From the NCBI RefSeq assembly GCF_008831285.2, contig NC_045145.1, forward strand, positions 18,598,802-18,662,801: DNA of 64,000 bases, given 5' to 3'. The DNA is from Nymphaea colorata. Lineage: Eukaryota; Streptophyta; Magnoliopsida; Nymphaeales; Nymphaeaceae. Made by a program: the position numbers and the translations under genes. Below the pieces are notes generated by a model. The model had not been told where the DNA came from and ran no database searches. It saw only the letters and a list, made by a program, of their open reading frames with translations. This document shows, piece by piece, positions 34,761 to 44,822 of this stretch (position 1 is the first letter of the stretch; the number at the start of each line of letters is the position of its first letter).

Positions 34761-37191
34761 ATGGCGGATGCTTCCGGCGAGGGAAGCCGAGAAGGTTCGG
34801 CACCGGAGCTAAGCTGCAGCGGCAATGGTTCAGCGGGGACGCCGGCGCTGACTGTCTCTGGTTCGTTCAAGGTGAAAAAGAAGAGCGTGATGCGGCCGAG
34901 CCTGGATGCCGATGAGTTCATTAACCTCTTACACGGTTCGGATCCGGTAAAAGTCGAGCTCAATCGGCTAGAAAATGAAGTTAGAGGTGAGTACCGTTGG
35001 TTGCCTTCGATCTGTTTTTTCGCTTTAACGAAGGAAATTTGAGAGATTTTCCCCGTGAATTCTGGCAATTGAGTGTGAAATTGAAAATGTGCGTTCATAA
35101 GTTTTTTATGAGAAAATTTAAGGGTTTTTTTTCCCTTTTCCAGACAAGGATCGTGAGTTATCCGAGGCTCAGGCGGAGATTAAAGCGTTGAAATTGTCCG
35201 AAAGGCAGAGGGAGAAGGCGGTGGAGGAGGTGATCTCATCTATTTGTTAATTTCGTCAATTCTATGATTTACAAATTTAATCATTGATCTAGATCTGATT
35301 GCTTCGAACAATTTTTTTGGTTTTAATCTGCATTTCACTTATTCATCTAGGTTTACATAGTTGTCTGTCAATTTACTGTTTCCATTCAGTTTCAGCTGAG
35401 ATGTCAGGAATATCACCGTATTGCGTAGACGGGGCTAATTACTCCTGTATTTTTAAGTAGAAAGCTCGTTATTCTCAAAATATCAGTTATTCATCATTTT
35501 AATTGGAATCTTAACATACAACAGTGTTCTTTTTATTAGGTTTACTCATGATAATTTTGGCTTTTACTATTTTGTGTATATTCTTCTGATTTAAAACGAA
35601 ATTTCCTAATTTACTGCGAGTATTTCCTTGTCGACTTTTTTTCGTGAGATTCCCTCGCCCATATTTTCGCGAGAACCGAGATCTGTGGAATTCAGTTTTT
35701 TGTTTCCTGTTCAGAGTCGCCTATTTTTCCTCATCTCGAGTAGATAGTAGTAGTTCAGGATATCGAGTGATCTATTTACTTGCTTTCTGCGTCCTTCTTT
35801 TGAGGGGTTTCTAGCTCAGGGAGGAATTGGCGAAGGTGGAAGGGAAGCTCAAGCTGACAGAGTCTCTTCTGGAAAGCAAGGTACTTGGTGAACATCGATA
35901 AACTGTATGATTCATTGACTAAATAATCATTTGCTTCGACACTACAAGTAACTTTGAGTGAACGGATGTCTATGTGCAGAACCTTGAAATTAAGAAAATA
36001 AATGATGAGAAAAAGGCATCGTTGGCTGCACAATTTGCTGCGGAGGCAACACTCCGAAGGGTTCATGCTGCTCAGAAAGATGATGACATGCCCCCAATTG
36101 AAGCCATTCTTGCACCACTGGAGGCAGAGATTAAGCTTGCTCGCCAAGAGGTACTACAGCAGTTTAAACCTAGTCTTTACTGCAAACGCTCTTACAAGGG
36201 AATATGCTTGTAGTTTATGCCCTTTCCGATGTTTTTTTCTTTTCTAGATTGCAAAATTGCAGGATGACAATAAGGCATTAGACCGCCTTACTAAATCAAA
36301 AGAAGCAGCGTTGATTGAAGCTGAAAGAACTGTTGAGATTGCATTGGCAAAAGCTTCTTTGGTGGATGATCTGCAAAATAAGAACCAAGAGCTAATGAAA
36401 CAAATAGAAATATGCCAGGTAAGACATTATCGTTGTCTAATGCCTTCTTCAATTTCGGGCTTCTGAATTGTCATATTTAATGTGCGCGCATCAGTGTGCC
36501 TATACACTTTTTCCTGTTTGACTTTAACTTTAAATTCTTTGTCAGGAAGAAAACAAAATTTTGGATAAAATGCACCGTCTGAAGGTTGCGGAAGTTGAAA
36601 AGCTCAGCCAAACTGTACATGAACTGGAAGAAGCTGTTCTAGCTGGTGGTGCAGCTGCAAATGCTGTGAGAGATTATCAGCGTAAAGTTCAAGAGATGAA
36701 TGTATGTATGACGATGTTCCACGTGGTATGACTATAATCCTACGAAAGTAAAAGATTCTGAGTGTAACATTTCTTTTGTTGCCTCTTAGGAGGAAAGGAA
36801 GACCCTCGATAGGGAGTTGGCCCGTGCGAAGGTCACGGCAAATAGGGTTGCTGTTGTGGTGGCAAATGAATGGAAAGATGCGAATGATAAAGTTATGCCA
36901 GTCAAACAATGGCTCGAAGAAAGAAGAGTTTTGCAGGTGCACAAAAAGTTAACTGTTGTCCCATTTTTTTCTGTTTCCCATTCTAGTCTATACTGTCTGT
37001 TACTTTCCTAGTGATAATTGTTTGATATTTTTCCTAAAGCTAACAAGTATCACTGGAACTGTTGTATATCATCATGTAACTTGCTTCCTGTATTTGATGA
37101 AATTTGTATATACATATGTAGGGGGAGATGCAACAGCTCCGAGATAAACTTGCTGTGGTAGAGCGTGCTGCTAGATCTGAAGCACAGTTAA

Positions 37192-37226
<35 letters not shown>

Positions 37227-38163
37227 GCTAAAAGCCTAGAATGTTGCTTTTCTTTCATGGCTCTCTCTCTCGCGTAAAATGTAGCTTCTCTTTCATGTCT
37301 CCTTAGGAAAAATATCAGCTTCGATTGAAAGTTCTTGTGGAAAGCTTGAGAGTATCTACAAATGGTACCACAAGGTCTTCCTCAGAGGGAAGAAGTGTCA
37401 GCAATGGTCTGCCACGGCGGCAGTCCCTTGGCGGAGCAGATAATATTTCTAAACTGACAACCAGTGGCTCTCTCTCTAAGCGGCTGTCTTCCCACTCTTT
37501 CCATTCAAGGTCTTCCATTTCAAGCAGCAATAGCATGGTGTTGAGACATGCAAAAGGGGCATCGAGGTCCTTTGATGGTGGTAGTAGGTCATTAAATCAG
37601 AGCAAGATCCTGTCAAATGGAACAGAAGCTAGCCATTCTGTTGATGAAGATTCAAAAAGAACTAGAGATAGTGAGACACATAATTCTTGGGAGGATAGCC
37701 CTGACGGGAAGTTCAATGAAGTTCCAAAAGGTGATGGCAATGAATATGTCTCTGTGTTGTTATATGATATGCTACAGAAAGAGGTTATAGCATTGAGGAA
37801 AGCTAGTCTGGAAAAGGATGAAACCCTCAAAGATAAGGATGAAGCCATTGAGGTACATCAAACTTATGTAAACTTAAATTAACATGGTGCTTATTAAATT
37901 AAGTACACCACAGAGAAAAAGTGAAAATAAGCTGTCGTACTTATTTCTTGTCATTGCCATTGCTTGCATTTTAGATGCTGGGAAAGAAGGTAGACACACT
38001 AACGAAGGCAATGGAGGTGGAGGCTAAGAAGATGAGAAGGGAAGTTGCTGCTATGGAGAAGGAGGTAGCAGCTATGCGGCTTGAAAAAGAACAAGAACAA
38101 AGAGCAAAGCGACTGAGTAGTTCCAAGGGTTCCATGAGCTCTCAGGTGCTTCTTGGGCGGTAG
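34761..38163 (+). CDS. MAP70: MAP70-family microtubule-associated protein
   Basis: Plant-specific 70-kDa microtubule-associated protein that decorates cortical microtubules. Ten exons give 609 aa: 34761-34986, 35144-35229, 35815-35880, 35980-36150, 36248-36418, 36546-36701, 36790-36936, 37122-37193, 37307-37852, 37975-38163. All borders are GT-AG and keep frame. The N-terminus has the family stretch LDADEFINLLHGSDPVKVEL, followed by long coiled-coil segments. ATLRRVHAAQKDDDMPPIEA, NRVAVVVANEWKDANDKVMP and VKQWLEERR are strongly MAP70-like. A Ser-rich basic linker (about 405-500) precedes a last coiled coil ending SSKGSMSSQVLLGR. Length is close to the roughly 600 aa known for Arabidopsis members. 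The very C-terminus may be shortened if another downstream exon is used. The 5' leader is rich in CT/GA. Confidence 0.95.
37194..37225. repeat. (CT)n microsatellite at MAP70 intron start
   Basis: The CT repeat begins at the donor site itself (AAA|GTCTCTCT), so the 5' splice site is embedded in the microsatellite. Confidence 0.85.
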
Positions 38164-39487
38164 GTTTGATCTCTCTGCATGATTATATTGCTTTAGAACA
38201 ATGATTTTTGTTCTTGTGCTTCTGATAGCTTTCCAGCTGATCCTATGTGAAAATCTCCAGCAACATGTTAGGATGCTGCTTCACCTCGGGAAATGTGATA
38301 TTTTGCATTGCATCTGCCGCCATTGGACCCATAACAGAGACCCTGACAAATATGGTCCATTTAGTCTGAGCCTCCATAACTTGCTTGCAAGGCTGTCCAT
38401 GATCATCAAAGTTCACATTTATGCCAACTAGGCCAAGCCTTCTTTACTTTTTTAGCAAACATTTGTTTGAATTGCTTAGTTAAAAAAGTGAAGAAGAAAA
38501 AAGGAAGAATACATGCCATCATTTGTTTGTGGAAAGTGGGCTAAACTAACATTCAAATCTCCAGTTGGTACTTTATAGAAATTTTTGAAGGACGCTTTTA
38601 ACATGTTTTTGTTCAAATAAAATTTACATTCTAGGTTCTAAAATAAATTTGTCTCCATCATCATTTCTAGTTTTTTCTTCAATAAGTGCAATAGAAGGAT
38701 GAGATGCCCCTTCACTGAGCTGATTTGTCTACCTTTTGGTTGGTATTCACATCTTTCTTATTGCCAGTTGAATTTGGATATGGGAGACAGGCTTCACTTG
38801 GATTTGTATGCAAGTTGAGTTTTTACTATATAACCATAAATTTTCTTGCTTGATGATGCTAAAAAAGTGGTTGTACTGGTCACCATATGGTTATAGACCA
38901 TGCAAAGGTACAAGCTTAGCACCTGGCACCTCGGTACCTAGGTGGGGCATCAAGACTTTTCTGTTCTAGTTTTTCATTTTTAGTTGACGTGTTTAGCTTT
39001 TCTTCAAGGTTGTTAACTGTGTTGGTAAGACCTGCTTAGGCATCAAGGTGGTCTTTTAAAGCCCTGATGCCAACTTACTTTCACTTTGGCTGGCCTAGTT
39101 ATAGAGTTGTTCATTTTGTCTGACAACTAAGTCTTAGTTGCCAGAAGATCTGAAGGCTTGTCTTTTCGGTCTTTACTGCAACTTGGCATACATCCCTTTT
39201 TTTTAGACTTATATTTTTCATCGTGAGCATTAGCTATCCATATCCATTTTCCGTTGTACAAAAGCAGATTCTCTCAACGAGATGGGGTGTTCTATAATGA
39301 CATTGGGAAACACTTGGTGTGAGAGCTAACCATTGATATAGTATAGAAAAGCCAAAAGAGAGGCAACCTGTAGTCTGTTCATTTTAGAAGGCAGTGATGA
39401 TCCTTTTTAACCTGTACTTATCAAGCCTTCAATTTTGCAGATTCATAGCATATGACTTTTAGAAAAGAAAACTGGCAAATTGTTATT

Positions 39488-39871
39488 CAAGCAATGCTAG
39501 ATAAAGTATAGATGGATATTGAGGGCTCTATCCTTGTAGGTGTTCATCTGTGGTGCTATGACTGTGCTGCTTAGGACTTGTTGTGGTTCATCAAAAGCCA
39601 AGAGTGCAGCATGTTTTTGTGCTTAAAATCTCTTGGCTAGTGTCTCGAATGGTGTGTTTATGCTGATATTGAAAAAATTGTGGTTTAAGCATTGTAGACA
39701 AAATATAGATGGAGATCAAGGATTCTAACCCAGTACGTCATTAATCTACGTTGCCATGTTTCTGCTACTTAGGACTTTCTATGGTTCATTAAAAGTCGAC
39801 AACGCAGCATATATTTGTGCACAAGAATTCTTGGTGGATGTTGTGATTGTATGTTTATGCTAATATTGGCA
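39488..39871. repeat. Diverged two-copy 197-bp tandem duplication
   Basis: Copy 1 starts CAAGCAATGCTAGA at 39488, copy 2 TAAGCATTGTAGAC at 39685. Both share TTAGGACTT, GGTTCAT, GCAGCAT and TTTATGCT(G/A)ATATTG at the same spacing. Divergence is substantial, so the duplication is old. Confidence 0.75.
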
Positions 39872-41124
39872 AATGTGTGAAAAGATGGCCGCATATTTTT
39901 ATGAATGTTCTGTGTGTAGAGAGGCCTTGTTGGCTTTTTCATGTTGCAGCCTGGGTAGCCAAAAAAAGTGGCAAACAATTTGTTTTAGGCTGTTTGGATT
40001 TATTATGATAAGTAAATGATTTTTTGAAAAAATTATGATAATGAGTCAAATTACAATTCTTTTGGGATCAATTTTTTGTATGGTTCTAAGAAAAACTTGC
40101 TGCTTATTGTATCTTGTTATGTTTTGTTGTGAACACGTTCTCTGCAGATTCTTTGAGACTTGCAATGATGCTGATCCAGTTTATCTTGATGATTCTTATT
40201 TTCCTTTTTTGATTGTTGGGCTATGTAAATCTTTGTTTCCATTGCACTGATGGGAGCTAATTTTTCATGCACACAGACATTGAAGAAGCACCTCGTGAGT
40301 AGCTGAAGAGTTCTGCCTGTGATGTTAACAGATTTCGTATTTTAAGGGTGGCATACTGTGTAGCTTTTGACTTTTTCCTCCATATTGATTAAGCTTGTAA
40401 ATGCCGTCTTCGTGCGCTCCTGTGATGGCAGAAGTTGGAGCTGGTGGAAGAAGCTGCTCGGTGTCCATCTTGATGGTTGCTTGCACGAAGCAGGACTATG
40501 GCATTTAAAATGTTTTCTAACCTTTAGAATGTATTGATAAAGTGCTTGATTGATTGTATAGGTCTCTTTCTACTCTAATTTCACATCTTGTGCATATGAG
40601 TTTGTGAATATCTTGTAACAGATCTCTGTGATATGATTTGTTGTGCTATTGGATAATACTGATTTTGGTACTTGTGGGTTAACCTTCTTTGCATTACATG
40701 GAGAATACAGGGTCTCGAGAGTTTTATGCGTCCACAAGAATAGAGCAGCTGATTTATGACGGAAGCATGGCCTTTCCTTTTTATGGAAGATAATGCTTGT
40801 TGCAGTTATAGGAAGTTTGGCTAACTAATATGACTGCATTTCTGCATGTTCTACGTGCACTGAACCACTGACCCGTTTAATTTCCATCTATCTAATTTTT
40901 TTTTTTTTGATAGGGGCATTTCTACGTATCCGTTCCATATCTGATATGATAATCTTTAGATTTGGGTTGTGCAAAGATTGAAGTAGATATGCATTAGGAC
41001 CAGATTTGGATTTGTCCTTACAGATTTGAATGAATATTCTAAGACTTGGCAACGGGCTAGCCCTGGGACAAAGTTCGACCCTCTAGCCCATTGAAACTTG
41101 GGCCTGCCCAGCCTATCGACTTAA

Positions 41125-41240
41125 GAGGGCATTTGGTAAAAAGAATGCTACATTCATTAGAATGCAGTGTTCCGTGAGTTATGTTCTAAAAGTGAACGCC
41201 TGTTTACTAAAGAACGCGGTGTTCATTACCAAATGCCCTC
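41125..41240. mobile_element. Tourist-like (PIF/Harbinger) MITE
   Basis: 116 bp with perfect 15-bp inverted ends GAGGGCATTTGGTAA, flanked by TAA on both sides (41122-41124, 41241-41243). Three-base TWA duplications and G-rich ends with TTTGGT fit PIF/Harbinger MITEs. Short internal blocks (GAATGC, GTTC) also pair, so it could fold into a hairpin. Confidence 0.85.
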
Positions 41241-42463
41241 TAAAGGTCTAGGCCGGTTCGGGTCATGGATCTCTAACAGGAGCTCGGTTAAGGGTAATCT
41301 GGAAAAATTATTTAGATAGATTGCAAGAAGCATTGTATTGTCAGATCTATGTTTGATTTGCTGCATTTTGCTAAGATTATTTGATTTAAAGGAATCATAA
41401 ATAATTAATGAATTATAGCATGAGAAATTTTTCTTTAAAAATTCTACGAAAAACGAATTTTTTTTTTTTTGGGGAGAGAGTTTGATTGCCCAGATTTATA
41501 ATTCTGGCATTATAATACCGGAATTATAATTATGGAATGGAGTGGACTAGGAGAATTACTCCGCCTTCCAAACTCTCTCTCTCTGCGAAATATGCCTAAC
41601 GTATGCGGACAGTAATACGGTTTTATATTTCAACAAAAAATCATCTAAAGGTTTTATTAACATATAAAATGGCTTTATGAATGAACGGAGTTTTATCGTC
41701 GAAGTGAAGGTCGTCCAAAAACAATCTAACTAGCCTTATTTGCTGGTGACCACGTTTTCTCAATGCTATATCGGTGCATATCCGTCTGCATCGGCTCCTC
41801 CTGGCAACGAAGTAGGAGACAAGTTAGGCCCTTTCAGTTGGCTGATGCTCGTATTCTGGCCATATCAAATTTGAACTGCAAAGGGCAGGAGAACAATAGT
41901 CTCGTGATTGCACAGTTGAGAATGTGAAAAAATGGCGCAAGCAAGGTCTCATTTCCAGCAACACCACGAGATAACAATAACAAAATATATCGAAATACAT
42001 TAGAACAGCCAGCAATGACGAAAAATTTAAACCAAATCCAACTTCACTTTGAAACTTAATGATGTTCCCCTCCCACATCATGAACCTGGCATGAACACAA
42101 CTTACAACCACCAGTTCCTCTCCTATATCGTTATCACAGAGATTCATCTGTTCAATGTTACGCAACTAACAGCTCGATTGATTAGGTACACCACAAGACT
42201 GTTGTATATAACCTCTTTTTACTTGTTCCTTCTAATGGCTCATAAGAAAGCCAGAGAAAGCTCTCAACAATACAATGAGATTGAGGTCAACTTTGTCCAA
42301 ATACTTGGTGCAACAGTGAGCTGCTTGGAGCTCTTGCAAAGGGCAAACCTCCGCTTCTCTGCAAAGCAATGTATGTTCTCAAACTCAATTTGAAGTGGTG
42401 ACATCCTTTTAACTTAGCAACATTTGAAGATCTGTTTTTAACTAGGCAAACTAGTTGACTGCC

Positions 42464-43759
42464 ATGGTGTTCTCAGTGTCTTCTCTTCCCTTCTCTTTAC
42501 CAGCACTGCTTCTTGTGTTCTCCCTTCATGTTTCAACACCAACTGCACACCTACACCAAAACCAATCCTTCTCCTTTCCAATCTTCACTCTTCCACTCTC
42601 TGGGAATTCTTCTGCTCTTTCCCATTTCAGACATAGTGTGCAATTAATCTCCCCACCCATGAGAAATCACTTCTTATACCAGTCTGCCCTTTCTGCCCAA
42701 CTAGCCATTGGATCCCCTCCCCAGATCCAATACATGATGCTAGACACTGCTACTGACTTTACATGGGTTCCATGTGGATCCAGTGAGGGGGATCCAATCT
42801 TCATATCTACATCCTCCCAGTCCTTTTCTCCACTTAGTTGCAATGCTTTGGCTTGCTGGTTTCCCAGAGAAGATGGCTCAATTTTGATATCTTGCAGCAG
42901 CCAGTATATATGCCAGTACTCTTTCACCTACACAAATATCAACCAACCTAGAGGCTACTTTGCATCGGATGTGATTAACTTTCCTCAGACAAATTATCCT
43001 GGATATCGAATTACTTTCGGTTGCCGCAGCAACTCCACCGAATTAACCGGCGTTCTTGGACTGAACCTTGGCATGCTGTCATTCGTCAAGCAATCAAACA
43101 TACCAAGATTCTCTTACTGCATTCCAGGCCATAAGCCACAGGCGCGTGGAACACTGGTCATAGGCAACAACCCAAACTCAGCATCACTCAAGTACACAAG
43201 GTTACAGAGCATAGGAAACAAGAACTTGCCTTACTATGACTATGATGCATACTCATTGAAGATACAGGGGATCATGGTGGGAAACAGAGTTCTTAGCATC
43301 TTGAGTTCGGTTTTCGAGCCCGGGCACATGGGTGCTGGGCAAACAATCATCAGCTCTGCAACTTTGTTTACCCATCTGGTTATGGATGCTTATAGGGAAG
43401 TTAGGAGAGAGTTCTTGAGACAAAATTGGAAGTTGGTGAGCAAAGTTAGCACAATGTATGCAGGCTTAGGGGGCCTAGACCTGTGTTTTGAGCTTGGTTC
43501 AGCTGGATCAAACTACATAGAGGGACTCTCTGGGGTGGTGCTGGTGTTTGATGGTGGGGTTGAGCTAAGGGTTGAAAAGGATAAGTTACTTGCAGAGCTT
43601 GAGCCAGGATTATGGTGTTTTACATTTGGAGGAACAGATTTAGTTGGTTTAAGGGCCAGCATCATTGGGACTTATCACCAGCAGGATCTGTGGGTTGAAT
43701 ACGATATCGATGGCGCGGCGATAGGGTTTGCTCCGGCTGATTGCAGCAAATTATCATGA
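42464..43759 (+). CDS. PCS1-like A1 aspartic protease homologue, probably catalytically inactive
   Basis: Intronless, 431 aa. The ATG at 42464 (MVFSVSSLPFSLP) has a good context and begins an apparent signal peptide of about 30 residues. The fold is that of plant A1 pepsin-like proteases: AQLAIGSPPQ before the first active site, FGCRS, a YCFTFG-like WCFTFGGTDL, and IIGTYHQQDLWVEYD near the C-terminus. This combination is closest to the PCS1 group. The first catalytic motif reads DTATD (Asp94 kept, usual Gly-Ser replaced by Ala-Thr). The second, normally DSGT, reads SSAT at 297-300 with Ser for the catalytic Asp. As two Asp are needed, proteolysis is unlikely. The frame is intact, so a non-enzymatic or secreted inhibitor-like role is possible. 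Function is inferred, not known. Confidence 0.9.
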   Translation: MVFSVSSLPFSLPALLLVFSLHVSTPTAHLHQNQSFSFPIFTLPLSGNSSALSHFRHSVQLISPPMRNHFLYQSALSAQLAIGSPPQIQYMMLDTATDFTWVPCGSSEGDPIFISTSSQSFSPLSCNALACWFPREDGSILISCSSQYICQYSFTYTNINQPRGYFASDVINFPQTNYPGYRITFGCRSNSTELTGVLGLNLGMLSFVKQSNIPRFSYCIPGHKPQARGTLVIGNNPNSASLKYTRLQSIGNKNLPYYDYDAYSLKIQGIMVGNRVLSILSSVFEPGHMGAGQTIISSATLFTHLVMDAYREVRREFLRQNWKLVSKVSTMYAGLGGLDLCFELGSAGSNYIEGLSGVVLVFDGGVELRVEKDKLLAELEPGLWCFTFGGTDLVGLRASIIGTYHQQDLWVEYDIDGAAIGFAPADCSKLS

Positions 43760-44566
43760 GATCAGCTTCAAACTGGTACTTGGTATATGGCATGGAAGAG
43801 GAGGAAGACATGGCTAAGCTTATTACAGAACAGAATCTGCTAGCACATTGACAGAGTTCATGAACTTGTATGTTTCTTTCACAATGCCAAACAAAGCTGT
43901 TTATCCTGAGATGTAATGCGAACTACTATGTTACTTGATACTTCCTTGTGATAAAGTTGTGCAACAAAATATGGCTACGATAATGTAGTCATGTAATAAC
44001 GATTGTTGCAACAATCAGTTTGTGAACTGAATTGGCATGAAATACATTTTGGTGAATCGGCTGATTCATCTATTCAGCTGGATGGGTTGTGAATCGGCCA
44101 AAAGTACTTGAACAATTCATTTTATGAGAAAATTAAATTTAGAATAAAAAAATAAAATACTTCTAAAACAGCAAAATATTGAAACATGGCTTTTTAATTT
44201 GGCAAATAAATCAATTCAGTCTGCTACTGATTCGGTTCAAATCTTCCTCGCCAATTTTGATAACATATGTAAAAACTGATGAATAGATGAAGAGCATCAA
44301 GCTGACAAGAGCTTGGTCCACTTATGAGTTGGTTGTAGACCTTGAGGTCTATTTAATTGGTAGAACGCATTGTTCCTCGTACCAAACGCCCGCTCAAGAG
44401 TTGGTATCAAAGCATATGAGATTTTAAATCAATTGAAAAACGCCACTTCTTTGATTGGTATGATAAATTTTGTGATATGAAACCATATAATTGGTTCATA
44501 GGTTTACAAGACATCCAGTTTACATATACAATCCCATTGTGACATGATTATTACATAAATTCATAA

Positions 44567-44569
<3 letters not shown>

Positions 44570-44626
<57 letters not shown>
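44570..44626. repeat. (TA)n microsatellite
   Basis: About 27 TA units, upstream of the CPSF73-II start and the duplicated 56-bp unit. Confidence 0.93.
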
Positions 44627-44629
<3 letters not shown>

Positions 44630-44630
<1 letters not shown>

Positions 44631-44756
44631 AGCCCTTTGCGGTTCGGGCCCTCGAACGGATGCCCAGTCTGAAACTCCGGAGCATATATATATATATATA
44701 AAGCCCTTTGCGGTTCGGGCCCTCGAACGGATGCCCAGTCTGAAACTCCGGAGCAT
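44630..44756. repeat. Two identical 56-bp units joined by (TA)n
   Basis: Both units run from AAGCCCTTTGCGG to ACTCCGGAGCAT with no difference seen. Each is preceded by (TA)n. The unit is GC-rich compared with its surroundings. Confidence 0.93.
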
Positions 44757-44822
44757 AAATTGCCCGCAGCAGAGCGCGCGAACGTGGAAGCAGAGTAGCA
44801 AGGTGGCGGGGAAGCGAAGGCG

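Larger units (their letters stand above)
38164..42463. other. Intergenic region MAP70 / aspartic protease homologue
   Basis: 4.3 kb including the MAP70 3' UTR and the protease promoter. It holds a two-copy 197-bp repeat (39488-39871) and a Tourist-like MITE (41125-41240). A TATA-like GTATATAA occurs at about 42204-42211, 250 bp before the protease ATG. No gene recognised. Confidence 0.7.
43760..44822. promoter_or_regulatory. Intergenic/promoter region of CPSF73-II with TA repeats and 56-bp duplication
   Basis: Contains the protease 3' UTR, an AT-rich stretch, a long (TA)n at 44570-44626, and two identical 56-bp units at 44630-44685 and 44701-44756 separated by a short (TA)n. The CPSF73-II ATG follows 67 bp after the second unit. 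The duplication must therefore overlap its core promoter or 5' UTR. Confidence 0.75.

Noticed and set aside
44040-44275. Possible element with GAATCGGCTGATTC-type words, similar to 51930-52150
   Set aside because: The shared words are short, and no consistent inverted ends or target duplications could be placed.
44343-44400. Short hairpin resembling a Tourist MITE (AACGCATTGTTC ... GTACCAAACGCCC)
   Set aside because: The inverted ends are too imperfect and too close, and the target duplication is unclear.
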